Assembly: GCA_016177705.1 (NCBI GenBank)
Contig: JACOUT010000014.1
Location: forward strand, 310,001-374,000
Reading direction: 5' to 3'
Source: Deltaproteobacteria bacterium
GTDB lineage: Bacteria; Myxococcota; UBA727; VGSZ01
DNA length: 64,000 bases
Shown: positions 34,653 through 43,578 of the stretch, piece by piece
How the letters are laid out: every line of letters begins with the position of its first letter
Position numbering within the stretch: the first letter of the stretch is position 1
Made by a program: the position numbers and the translations under genes
The notes under the pieces: model-generated
What the model was told of the DNA's origin: nothing
The model's input: the letters and a program-made list of their open reading frames with translations, nothing else
The model's database searches: none

Positions 34653-35528
34653 ATGAAGAAGCGGCTGGGGGAGATCCTGTTGGAGCGCGGCATGATCGAC
34701 GTCGATCAGCTCAACTCCGCGCTCGCCCACCAGCGCCAGTGGGGTATGCGGCTCGGCACCGCGCTCGTCGCCAAGGGCTTCATCGCCGAGGGCATGCTGA
34801 CGCGCGTGCTGGCCGAGTCGCTCGGCATCCCCATGGTCGATCTCTCGCGCTTGGTCGTCGACCAGAAGGCGCTGCAGCTCGTGCCGCGTCGCATCGCCGA
34901 GCAGTACGACGTGTTTCCCATCTCGGTGCGTGAGCAGGGCAAGGGCCGTCGCATGCTGCTGCTCGCCATGGCCGACCCGCTCAACGCCACCGCCATCGAC
35001 GAGATCGGCTTCACCACCGACACCATCGTCAAGCCGGCCATCGCGCAGATCTCGAGCCTGGAGCAGGCGATCCGCCGCTTCTATTACGGCGAGCACCTGG
35101 ACGTCGCGCCGCTGGCGATGCGCAAGAAGGGCTCGGCCGACATGCACGACGACTCGGGCGACATGACCATCCTGGTCGGTCACGGCGAGGAGCGTGTCAT
35201 CTCGTCGCGCGGCGACCAGCCGGTGCTGCACCTGACGGACGAGGTCACCAACTCGGGCGGTGCCCAGCGCGAGCGCGCGCCCTACGAGCAGCAGCAGCCG
35301 TTGCCGGCCGATTATGCGGGCCTGTCGACCGGCGTCTTTCAGATGCCCTTGCCTTCGGCCGAGGGACAGCCGGTGTCGTCCGCCGACGTCATCTCGGTGA
35401 CGCGCCCGGCCGACCTCGAGGACCTGGAGGCGCTCGAGAAGAAGTTCTGGGCGCTGATGCGCATCCTGGCGCGCCGCGGCCTGGTGACCAAGGAAGAGTT
35501 CCTGGCCGAGCTGCGTCAAGGCGACTGA
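34653..35528 (+). CDS. Free-standing MshEN/GspE N-terminal domain protein
   Basis: 291 aa. Residues ~1-155 form the GspE/MshE N-terminal domain: RLGEILLERGMIDVDQLNSAL, GTALVAKGFIAEGML, ESLGIPMVDLSR, LLLAMADPLNATAIDEIGF and a final VKPAIAQISSLEQAIRRFY. No secretion ATPase domain follows; instead there is a polar linker and a C-terminal helix pair (~265-290). MshEN domains can bind c-di-GMP, and a GGDEF enzyme is encoded 3 kb away, so a c-di-GMP adaptor role in pilus or type II secretion control is possible but unproven. GAGG lies 6 nt before the ATG. Confidence 0.82.
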   Translation: MKKRLGEILLERGMIDVDQLNSALAHQRQWGMRLGTALVAKGFIAEGMLTRVLAESLGIPMVDLSRLVVDQKALQLVPRRIAEQYDVFPISVREQGKGRRMLLLAMADPLNATAIDEIGFTTDTIVKPAIAQISSLEQAIRRFYYGEHLDVAPLAMRKKGSADMHDDSGDMTILVGHGEERVISSRGDQPVLHLTDEVTNSGGAQRERAPYEQQQPLPADYAGLSTGVFQMPLPSAEGQPVSSADVISVTRPADLEDLEALEKKFWALMRILARRGLVTKEEFLAELRQGD

Positions 35529-35657
35529 AGCCGAGGGTCGATCGGCCGCCTCGCGCTGGCCAATCGGTCGTCGCGCCGAGATCGCGATCCACCGCGCCGG
35601 AATCGCTTGCCCACCGCTCAGGTTGCGGTCGGAGGTAGGCTCCCGCGCGGAGGCACC

Positions 35658-36599
35658 ATGCACCGGATGCTCATCGGCACGTCCTTGACGTGCGCGCTCC
35701 TCGCCAGCGCGGCCGTCGCTGGCGATGCCCCCAAGAAGCACGAGACCGATACGGGTGTGCCCATCGGCAAGGGCACCACCAAGCCCACGGTGACGCTGAC
35801 CGCGCCCGTCGGGGGGTGGACCGTCGATCGCATGCTGAAGGTCGAGGGCTCGGTGTCGGACGCCACCGTCGACCCCATCGTGATCTCCATCAACGGCGAC
35901 CGCTACCTGCTGCGCACCTTCGGCGGGCGCTTCTCGCGCAAGTTCCCGGCGTCGAGCGGCAAGAACGTGGTCAAGGTGTCGGCCACCAACAAGGGCGGCA
36001 CCACCACCTCGGAGTCGACCGTCACGGTGCAGGCACCGCCGACGCCGTTCAAGACCGTGCTCACCTCCGACATGGACGACGTCTACACCGACCTGCACCT
36101 GTGGGAGCCGACCGACGTCTCGCAGGCCCAGCTCGACAAGGACGGCACGCTCGACGTCGCCAAGATGGCGCACGTCTTTTGGGCCAACACCAGCTCGCCG
36201 TCGGGCGGCACCTTCTACCTGAACGAGCAAGGCGGCGACTTCGACCAGCCGGGCTACGGCCCCTACCTCTACATCCACCGCGCGCCGCCCGCGGGGCTGT
36301 ACCTGGTCGCGACCAACTATTGGCCCTCGGGCGACAAGCCGCACACGCTGGCCAACCTGTCGCTCACCTTGTTCGAGGGCACCGCGCAGGAGGTGAAGCG
36401 CACCATCAAGGTGCCGCTCGGCACGCCCGGCACCACGCGCGTGCTCGCCTGGGTCTTGGTGCAGCCGGGCAACCGCGCGCAGATCTGGGTGCCCTCGCAG
36501 GAGCGCGCGCCGCCGCTCGACGGCAAGCTGTGGCCGAAGAACCTCGAGGCCGCCACCGCCGGCGTCAACACGCAGGGCGGCGGCGGGGGCGACTACTGA
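35658..36599 (+). CDS. yfaP: YfaP-like periplasmic protein (DUF2135) of the alpha-2-macroglobulin operon
   Basis: 313 aa. Signal peptide (LLASAAVAGD). An Ig-like region (~45-135: KPTVTLTAPVGGWTVDRMLK, VVKVSATNKGG) is followed by a DUF2135-like domain (~140-300: DLHLWEPTDVSQAQ, GGDFDQPGYGPYLYIHRAP, GLYLVATNYW). GGAGG lies 5 nt before the ATG. It is the first gene of an operon with overlapping or touching reading frames whose set (DUF2135, DUF1175, DUF2138, A2M, DUF2300) matches E. coli yfaP/T/A/S/Q. The symbol is assigned from domain plus neighbourhood. Confidence 0.8.
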   Translation: MHRMLIGTSLTCALLASAAVAGDAPKKHETDTGVPIGKGTTKPTVTLTAPVGGWTVDRMLKVEGSVSDATVDPIVISINGDRYLLRTFGGRFSRKFPASSGKNVVKVSATNKGGTTTSESTVTVQAPPTPFKTVLTSDMDDVYTDLHLWEPTDVSQAQLDKDGTLDVAKMAHVFWANTSSPSGGTFYLNEQGGDFDQPGYGPYLYIHRAPPAGLYLVATNYWPSGDKPHTLANLSLTLFEGTAQEVKRTIKVPLGTPGTTRVLAWVLVQPGNRAQIWVPSQERAPPLDGKLWPKNLEAATAGVNTQGGGGGDY

Positions 36600-37255
36600 T
36601 GCGCGCGTGGGCCGGTCCGTCGGCGCTCGCGCTGGCCGCCGCGCTGTTCGTCGTCGGCGCGAACGCCGCGCCGGGCGAGCCCTCCGCCGCGGACGCCGCG
36701 CGGAACGGTGGACCGGCCGACGGCGTGGTGCGCGAGCTGATCGCTGAAGCGGCGACCGCTCAGGTGAAGACCATCGACCCGACCTGGCAGGAGCAGCAGC
36801 GCGACTGTGCCGGCCTGGTGCGCTTCGCCTACCGCAGCGCCTTCGCGCGCCTGCGCGCCGACGGCAAGGCGCCGGCGCTGTTCCTCGACGACCGCGGGCG
36901 TGCCGTCGACTTCGCCGACGCCGAGACGCTCGTCACCAGGAGCTTCGTGCAGCTCGGCCGAGGCGCCGACGCACGGCGCGCGCTGCGCTCCGGCGATCTG
37001 CTCGCCTTTCGCAGCGAGCGCGGCGACGGCGAGGTGGTCTGGCACCTGATGCTCGCGGTCGTGCCAGCACCTGGAGTCGCGGCGCGCGTCGTCTATCACC
37101 CAGGCGAGCCGGGCGCGCGCGTGCGCACCGGCGAGCTGGCCGCGCTCGAGCGCGACGCGCCCCTCGAGTGGCGCCCGACGCCCGACAACCCGAGCTTCCT
37201 CGGCTTCTTCCGCTTTGCTCAGTTCGCTCGCCCCCTGCCCGGAGGTCCGTCGTGA
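36599..37255 (+). CDS. yfaT: YfaT-like DUF1175 protein with NlpC/P60-like Cys motif
   Basis: 218 aa. Signal peptide ending near VGANAAPG. A QQRDCAGLVRFAYRSAF segment (Cys about residue 70) resembles the catalytic Cys block of NlpC/P60 peptidases (DCSGLV), and later GDLLAFRS..VVWHLMLAV resembles the His block, so DUF1175 may be a peptidoglycan amidohydrolase relative (inference). The ATG shares one base with the yfaP stop (TGATG), and its own stop overlaps the next start (GTGA). In E. coli yfaT adjoins the macroglobulin gene yfaS. Confidence 0.78.
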   Translation: MRAWAGPSALALAAALFVVGANAAPGEPSAADAARNGGPADGVVRELIAEAATAQVKTIDPTWQEQQRDCAGLVRFAYRSAFARLRADGKAPALFLDDRGRAVDFADAETLVTRSFVQLGRGADARRALRSGDLLAFRSERGDGEVVWHLMLAVVPAPGVAARVVYHPGEPGARVRTGELAALERDAPLEWRPTPDNPSFLGFFRFAQFARPLPGGPS

Positions 37256-38853
37256 ACGTCCGTGATCCGCGCGTCATCGCCGGCATCGCCCTCGCGCTCG
37301 CGCTCGTCATCGGCGGCGCCATCTGGCTGTCGCGCCGCCCGTCGACGAGCGAAGGCGCCGGCCCCACCGCGAGCGACGGCCCGAGCACCGACGCCCCCGA
37401 GGAGACGTCGGCCGCGACCGCGCCCTACGACACCAAGCAGCAGCTCGAGGTGCAACAGGACAAGCCGCGCGCAGCCGCCCTCGTCGTCGACGTGCTCAAC
37501 CCGAGCGCGGTGCGCACCGCGATCTTCGAGAACGGCTGGCTGTCGAGCGCGGGCACGGCGCCGCTCGGGCGCGGCTACCTCGGATCCTGGGCCGCGTTCC
37601 TGGGCTCGGCGCGCGGCGACGTCGGGCTCTCCGGCGCCGGTCTGGTGCGGGACGCCATCGTCGACGCGCTGGTGCAAGCGCCGGTGCGCGTGGTGCTGTT
37701 CGAGGGCGACACGCCCATGCCGCCCGCGCTCATCACCGCCTCCTCGCCGGCGACCTCGACGGCGCTCAAGGGGCTGACGCTCGCGCTGCAGCGCGGCGGC
37801 TTCATCGTCGACGCCTGTCCGGGCGAGACCGCCGAGGTGGCCGATGCGGGCGTGCTCGAGGCCGTCGACGGCGGTGAGGCGCCGCCGCCCCTCACCAAGC
37901 AGCGCATCGAGATCGTGCGCTGGGTGGTGGCCGAGCACGACCTCTACCTCGCCGACACGCGCGGGCGAGTGGTGTTGGCGAGGAGCCCGCGCGCGGTGGT
38001 GAACGGCGTCTGCACCACGCTGCCGGAGCTGACGCCTGCTCCCGGTGTCGACGTGCAACTGCGCCCGCAGGTCGCAGGCCTCGGCCGGCCCGCCGACGTG
38101 CTGACGCGCATGCTCGGCCTCGGCACCGACGTGGCGCTGTCCTGGAAGGTGGAGGGGACGCGCCTCGTGCCGGTGGGCATCGGCGCCACCGTCGAGCACG
38201 GCGATCGCCTCGACGCAGCACCGCTGCCCGCCTCGCTGCTCGCGGCCGTGCCGGCCGACACCGCCGTGGCGCTGGCCGCCGGCATCAAGCTGCCTGCCAA
38301 GCTCGACGAGGCGTCGCTCGCCGCCGCCTGGGGCGAGGGCGGCATGGGCGAGGCCGGCAAGACGCGCACCGTGATCGCCCTGTGGCAGCCGCGCGGCGAT
38401 GCCAAGGCGCCCACCGAGGTAGCGCTCCTGTGGAGCGACCCGGCGGACAAGGACGCGCTGCGCGCCTTGTTCTCAGGCAAGAACGCCATGAGCATCGACG
38501 AGGTATGTGGCGGCGTCGCGCTGTCGTCGACGGCGGCGCTCTTGTCGCGCATCAAGGCGAGCTGCAAGGGCACCACGCCGTCGATCGCGTTTGCCGAGCC
38601 GGCGGTGGTCGCCGGCCTCAAGGAGGCGCAGTCGGTCTCGCTGGTGGTCGACCTCGGCGCGGTGCTGACCGCGCTGTTGGAGGACGGCTGGCGCGCCGAG
38701 CGCGCGGCGCAGGGCGCGGGCGCGAAGGACAAAGACAAAGCGCTGCCGACCGAGATCGACGACGCCAGGAAGCTGCTCGACCAACTGCCGCGCCAAGGGC
38801 TGGTCGGCACCAAGAGCGGCGCCTCGCTGCAGCCGCGGGGGTACTCGTCATGA
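37252..38853 (+). CDS. yfaA: YfaA-like DUF2138 protein, N-terminally anchored
   Basis: 533 aa. A single hydrophobic anchor near the N-terminus (VIAGIALALALVIGGAIWLS, ~9-28), then a long periplasmic domain with PSAVRTAIFENGWLS, GLSGAGLVRDAIV and a repeated beta-rich half (SLVVDLGAVLTALLEDGW near the end). Assignment to DUF2138 rests on position between the DUF1175 and macroglobulin genes and on the general layout; individual motifs are less certain. GGAGG sits 6 nt before the GTG. Overlaps: GTGA with yfaT, ATGA with yfaS. Confidence 0.7.
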   Translation: MNVRDPRVIAGIALALALVIGGAIWLSRRPSTSEGAGPTASDGPSTDAPEETSAATAPYDTKQQLEVQQDKPRAAALVVDVLNPSAVRTAIFENGWLSSAGTAPLGRGYLGSWAAFLGSARGDVGLSGAGLVRDAIVDALVQAPVRVVLFEGDTPMPPALITASSPATSTALKGLTLALQRGGFIVDACPGETAEVADAGVLEAVDGGEAPPPLTKQRIEIVRWVVAEHDLYLADTRGRVVLARSPRAVVNGVCTTLPELTPAPGVDVQLRPQVAGLGRPADVLTRMLGLGTDVALSWKVEGTRLVPVGIGATVEHGDRLDAAPLPASLLAAVPADTAVALAAGIKLPAKLDEASLAAAWGEGGMGEAGKTRTVIALWQPRGDAKAPTEVALLWSDPADKDALRALFSGKNAMSIDEVCGGVALSSTAALLSRIKASCKGTTPSIAFAEPAVVAGLKEAQSVSLVVDLGAVLTALLEDGWRAERAAQGAGAKDKDKALPTEIDDARKLLDQLPRQGLVGTKSGASLQPRGYSS

Positions 38854-41800
38854 GCAACACCGTCATCGCGCGCGCCGCGCTGCTCGGCGCCATCACGCTC
38901 GTCGCCACCACGCTCGGCGCTGCCGCGCCCGCGTTCGCCAAGCCGCTCTACCTCACCGTCAACCGTACCTTCTCGACCACCGAGCACCCCGTCGTCGACG
39001 TCGCGTTCCAAAACCGCGGCCCGGTCGAGCTGCGCGTGCTCAAGCCGAAGGACCTCGACATGTACCTGGCGAGCCAGGCGAACCTGCGCCGTGTTTGGGA
39101 CGAGCCGAACACCACGCACAACCCGGGACGCGCGCTCTCGCAGGGCATCAACGCCGCTCGCGGCCCAGGCCAGTATCTGCTGTTCGCGCTCGACCCCGAG
39201 CTGCGCACCGCGCTCGCGCCCGCGCTCGGCGAGCGCGCCGAGAACGAGAGCAGTGCCACGCTGCACGTCGCCGAGGGCCCGAAGAAGTTGGTGGGCGTGC
39301 CCGACGGCATGGAGCAGGTGCGCTCGCAGTGGCTCAACCTCGATCTCGGCGGCGCCGACCGCGCCTTCGACGTGCCGGGCTTCGACGCCTGGACCGGCGA
39401 CTCGGGCTTCCAGGAGCGCCGCGTGTCGCTGCCCGAGCTGCCGGCCGGCGTGTACGTCGTGCAGCTCGTGCAAGGCAACGTCGACGGGCAGGTGGTGCTC
39501 GTCGTCACCGACCTGACGGTGGCGGTGAAGCAGACCGACGGCAAGGTGCTGGTGCGCGCGGCGAGCCGCGGGCAACAGCCGGTCAAGGGCGCCAACGTCG
39601 TGGTGCGCACGCCGAGCGGCGCCTCGCTCACCGCCGTCACCGACGCGAGCGGCGAGGCCTTCGTCAAGACCGCCGAGCCGCGCCTGTTGGTCACCGTCAA
39701 GAACGGCGCCGACGTCGCGCTCGTCGATACCGAGTTCTTCTCGACCTTGATGACCACGCCCGATCTGTTCCTCTACACCGATCGGCCCATCTATCACCCG
39801 GGCGACGAGGTGCAGTTCCGCGGCGTAGTGCGCAAGCCGGAGTCGTTCCTGGCGCGGCTGTTCGTGCCCGCCAAGCGCAGCGTCGTGGTGGAGCTGCGCA
39901 CCGACGACGGCGGCGGCGCCAAGATCACCGTCACCGTCGACGCCTACGGCAGCTTCAGCGGCAAGCTCAAGGCGCCCGACGACGCCGTGGCCGGCGTCTT
40001 GCGGGTCACCGCCACCGTCGACGGGCGGCCCTACCAGGGCGAGACGCGCGTGCAGGACTACGTCAAGCCCACCTTCTTCATCGAGCTGACGCCGGAGAGC
40101 GAAGCCATCGTCCCCGGCCAGAAGCTCAAGGCCAAGCTGCATGCCGAGCGCTACGCGGGCGGCGCGCCCACCGCCGCCTTCGAGGTGATGCTGACGCGCT
40201 CCTCGCTCGACACGCCTGCCTGGGTGGACGACGCCGGCAAGGGCGGCCAAGGCAGCGCGGTCACCTACGGCAGCGCGTCGACCACCGAGGGCAAGCTGTC
40301 GGTGCCCGACCGCGTCTACTCGTCCTTGTCCGAGCGCCTCGACAAGGGTGAGGCGGAGGCGAGCGACACCTGGGCCTCGGCTGCCACCTTCGACGACAAG
40401 GGCGACGCCTCGATCGAGATCGACGTGCCCGCGCTCAAGGAGGGGGAGGAGCGCGTGCCCTGGCGCTACTCGCTCTCGATCCGCGCGCGCGACGACCAGG
40501 GCACCTTCGCCTCTTCGGCCGCCACGCTGTTCCTGTCGCCCTACGACGTGCTCGGCGCGCTGCGCGTCGACCCGAAGGTGGTCAAGGTCGGCGGCAAGGC
40601 CTCGCTGGTGGTGCGCTCGACCACGCTGTCGGGCAAGCCGGCGCCGAAGACCGCGGGCAGCGTGCGCTTCGCGCTCCGAAGCAAGAGCGGCGCGCAGCAG
40701 GAGGGCGGCGCTGTCACCAACTTCACCACCGACGAAGGTGGCCGCGCGGCGGTCGACATCCCCACCACCGCGCCCGGCTCGTGGGTCGCGCTCGTCACCT
40801 TGACCGACAAGAAGGGTGCTGCCTGGCACGGCGAGGATCGGCTGATCGTGGTCGGCGCCGCCGGCGAGGCCGTCGAGTGGGTGCCCGAGCTGACGCTGCT
40901 CTCGCCCACCACCACGCTGTCCTCGAACGAGAAGGTCGACGTGGTGGCGCTCCTGCCCGACGAGTGGGGCCCGGGCGGCAAGAACGAGGGCCCGCTGTGG
41001 CTCACCTTGTCCGGCAACGACGTGTACGAGACGCGACTGTTGCCGAGCAAGGGCAACACCGTCGTCGTCTCGGTCAAGGCCGACAAGCGCTACGGCTCCG
41101 CGGTGTACGCGGCGCTCTCGTACCCCACGCGCAGCGGCCGCTGGGAGGAGCGCACCGTGCCGTTCCGCATCGTGCCGCGTGAGCGCGTGCTCGACGTCAA
41201 GGTGGACGCCAAGCGCAGCGAGGCCGAGCCGAACGGCGAGCAGACGCTGACCCTGCACGTGACCGACTCGTCGGGCGAGGGCGTCGCCGCCTCGGTCAGC
41301 ATCGGCGTCGTCGACAAGGCGGTGTACGCGGTGCAAGCCGAGTTCCGCCCCGGCATCCTCGACTTCTTCTATCCAATCACGCGCAACAACGTCGCCAACT
41401 TCTTCTCGGTCGAGTTCCAGGGCTACGGCTACGGTCACGTGCTGGCGCGCCGCGCGGCGCGCTACGGCGACGTGCAGTTCGCCGCGCTCAAGCCGCCCAA
41501 GAAGACCCGCGAGAAGGACACCGCCTACTGGAACGGTAACGTCGTCACCGACGCGGACGGCAACGCCACCGTCACCTTCACGCTGCCGTCGAACCAGACC
41601 TTGTGGACCGTCACCGCCGTTGCCGCCGACGCCTCAGGCCGCGTCGGCGAGGGCACCTCGCAGTTCGCCACGCGCGGCAACCTGACGCTCGCCACCGCGG
41701 TGCCGCTGCACCTGCGCGTGGGCGACGAGGCGACCGGCATCGTGCGCGTGACGCGGCCACCGTCGTCGTCGTGGAAGGGCGGCAAGCTCGAGGTCACCTC

Positions 41801-43574
41801 GACGGTCGGCGGCGCTGCCAAGACCGACGCCCTCGATCTCGCGGGCACGGGCACGCAGTTGTTGCCGCTGCCGCTCAAGGGCACCACGGCAGGGCGCACC
41901 GAGGTCGCCGTGGTGGTGAAGGGCGGGCCACAAGCGCTCGCTGATCAACGCTCGCTGCCGGTCGACGACGGCGCGGTCACCGAGCGCGTGCGCGCGAGCG
42001 CGGTCGGCGGTGGCGCGCTCAAGCTCGACCTGCCCAAGGGCGCGCGCTTGACCGACGTCGAGCTGGTGCTGGCGCCGACGCTCGCCGACCTCGCGCTCGG
42101 CGACCTGCGCGAGCTGCTGGTCTACCCCTACGGCTGCCTCGAGCAGCTCGTCTCGACCACCACGCCGGTGCTGGCGCTCTCCTCCGTGCTCGAGAGCGGC
42201 GCGGTGGCGGCCTCGCTCGACGTCGACACGCAAGGTCTCTTGGCCGAGGCCCGCTCGCGCGCCTCCTGGGGGGTCACGCGCATTCTCGAGCACGCGAACA
42301 AGGGCGGCGGCTTCGTCTGGTTCGCCGGCGGCGGTAACGAGACCCCCACCGTCGAGATGACGCTGATCGCGCTCGCCGGCCTGGTGCCGGCGCACGAGAC
42401 CGGCATGGTGGCGCGCACCGACCCGCGCGTCACCGCCTCCTTGCGCTGGCTCGAGGCGCAAGGCCCGCTCGGCGATCCGCTCGACGCGGTGCGGACGCAG
42501 GTGCTCGCGAGCTGGGAGGGCGACAAGCATGCGGCGCGCGTGCGCACGCTGATCGCGGGGCTGTCGCCGACGTCGAGCCCGTACAGTGTCGCGGTGGCCA
42601 CCATCGCCGCCGATCGCGCGGGCGTGCTCAAGGAGGACCAGGTCAAGGCGCAGCTCACGCCGCTGCTCGCCACCGTGCGCAAGGCCTTCCTCGCCGACGG
42701 CGCGCCCGGCTCGAGCTTGCCGGCCGAGGTCGCCTGGCGCTACCCGCTGCACGGCTACGGCATCGAGGCGACCGCGGCGCGCGCGCTCGCGCTCGTCGAC
42801 GCGGACACGGCACCCGTGGCCAAGCGGCTGCGCAACCTGTTCACCGCGCCCGCGCTCGCCACCTTCGACCGCGCCTCGCTGGTGATGGCGGCGCTGCCGC
42901 TGCTCGAGAAGGACGCCGCCCGCTTGGGCGTGCTCAAGCCGCCCACCGTGCAGGCGGGCAGCGCCAAGGTGGAGCTGGCGGCGCGCGGGCTCGGCTTGGT
43001 CGCGTCGCTGCCCGACGGCACGTCAACGGCCACCGTCGGCACCTTCGACGGCGTCGCCACGCTGCGCGGGGTCGTGCGCATGGCACCCGCCGATGCGCCG
43101 CCCATCGCCGAGGGCTTCAAGCTCGAGCGGCGCTACTGGCTCATCAGCGGCGACCAGAAGACGCCGCTCGAGGCCGGCGCCAGCGTGGCGCAAGGCGCGA
43201 CCGTCTTCGTCGAGCTGGCGTTGTCGTTGAACGGCCGCCGCGACTATCGCTCGAGCTACGCCGTGCTTGTCGACCCCACCCCGGCCGGCTTCACGGCGCT
43301 GCAAGAGGACAAGGAGTATCGCGGCGGCGCGCTCTCCCTGCCCATCACGCACGAGTCGCTCAAGAAGCGCGCGTTCACCGCCGAGCAGGTCACCTTCTTT
43401 CTCGAGGAGCCCGCCTGGTGGATGGATCAGGTGCGCACCGTCGGCTACGTGATGCGCGCCGACTTCGCCGGCCGCTTCACGGCGCCACCGGCGACGCTCG
43501 AGGACATGTACTGGTCGAAGGCGCGGGCGCGCACCGCGGCGGCGACCTTGACGGTGACGCCGTCGGCGAAGTGA
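38850..43574 (+). CDS. yfaS: Bacterial alpha-2-macroglobulin (YfaS type) with intact thioester
   Basis: 1574 aa, close to E. coli YfaS. Type I signal peptide (AAPAFA|K), so it is periplasmic rather than a lipoprotein like YfhM. The N-terminal half contains macroglobulin-type beta domains (e.g. FLYTDRPIYHPGDEVQFRG, the MG3 signature; VQDYVKPTFFIEL). Mid-protein: VVDKAVYAVQAEFRPGILDF; then YWNGNVVTDADGNATVTFTL, the complement-like A2M domain entry. The thioester motif CLEQ is at C1096-Q1099 (YPYGCLEQ), followed by an alpha-toroid TED domain. The protein is expected to trap and covalently bind attacking proteases in the periplasm. Translationally coupled to yfaA. Confidence 0.95.
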   Translation: MSNTVIARAALLGAITLVATTLGAAAPAFAKPLYLTVNRTFSTTEHPVVDVAFQNRGPVELRVLKPKDLDMYLASQANLRRVWDEPNTTHNPGRALSQGINAARGPGQYLLFALDPELRTALAPALGERAENESSATLHVAEGPKKLVGVPDGMEQVRSQWLNLDLGGADRAFDVPGFDAWTGDSGFQERRVSLPELPAGVYVVQLVQGNVDGQVVLVVTDLTVAVKQTDGKVLVRAASRGQQPVKGANVVVRTPSGASLTAVTDASGEAFVKTAEPRLLVTVKNGADVALVDTEFFSTLMTTPDLFLYTDRPIYHPGDEVQFRGVVRKPESFLARLFVPAKRSVVVELRTDDGGGAKITVTVDAYGSFSGKLKAPDDAVAGVLRVTATVDGRPYQGETRVQDYVKPTFFIELTPESEAIVPGQKLKAKLHAERYAGGAPTAAFEVMLTRSSLDTPAWVDDAGKGGQGSAVTYGSASTTEGKLSVPDRVYSSLSERLDKGEAEASDTWASAATFDDKGDASIEIDVPALKEGEERVPWRYSLSIRARDDQGTFASSAATLFLSPYDVLGALRVDPKVVKVGGKASLVVRSTTLSGKPAPKTAGSVRFALRSKSGAQQEGGAVTNFTTDEGGRAAVDIPTTAPGSWVALVTLTDKKGAAWHGEDRLIVVGAAGEAVEWVPELTLLSPTTTLSSNEKVDVVALLPDEWGPGGKNEGPLWLTLSGNDVYETRLLPSKGNTVVVSVKADKRYGSAVYAALSYPTRSGRWEERTVPFRIVPRERVLDVKVDAKRSEAEPNGEQTLTLHVTDSSGEGVAASVSIGVVDKAVYAVQAEFRPGILDFFYPITRNNVANFFSVEFQGYGYGHVLARRAARYGDVQFAALKPPKKTREKDTAYWNGNVVTDADGNATVTFTLPSNQTLWTVTAVAADASGRVGEGTSQFATRGNLTLATAVPLHLRVGDEATGIVRVTRPPSSSWKGGKLEVTSTVGGAAKTDALDLAGTGTQLLPLPLKGTTAGRTEVAVVVKGGPQALADQRSLPVDDGAVTERVRASAVGGGALKLDLPKGARLTDVELVLAPTLADLALGDLRELLVYPYGCLEQLVSTTTPVLALSSVLESGAVAASLDVDTQGLLAEARSRASWGVTRILEHANKGGGFVWFAGGGNETPTVEMTLIALAGLVPAHETGMVARTDPRVTASLRWLEAQGPLGDPLDAVRTQVLASWEGDKHAARVRTLIAGLSPTSSPYSVAVATIAADRAGVLKEDQVKAQLTPLLATVRKAFLADGAPGSSLPAEVAWRYPLHGYGIEATAARALALVDADTAPVAKRLRNLFTAPALATFDRASLVMAALPLLEKDAARLGVLKPPTVQAGSAKVELAARGLGLVASLPDGTSTATVGTFDGVATLRGVVRMAPADAPPIAEGFKLERRYWLISGDQKTPLEAGASVAQGATVFVELALSLNGRRDYRSSYAVLVDPTPAGFTALQEDKEYRGGALSLPITHESLKKRAFTAEQVTFFLEEPAWWMDQVRTVGYVMRADFAGRFTAPPATLEDMYWSKARARTAAATLTVTPSAK

Positions 43575-43578
43575 CGTC

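Noticed and set aside
37944..41438. 1164-residue open frame on the minus strand
   Set aside because: It is antisense to DUF2138 and macroglobulin genes, is dominated by Arg/His/Gly/Ala low-complexity sequence, and shows no motif. Long antisense frames are expected in such GC-rich DNA.
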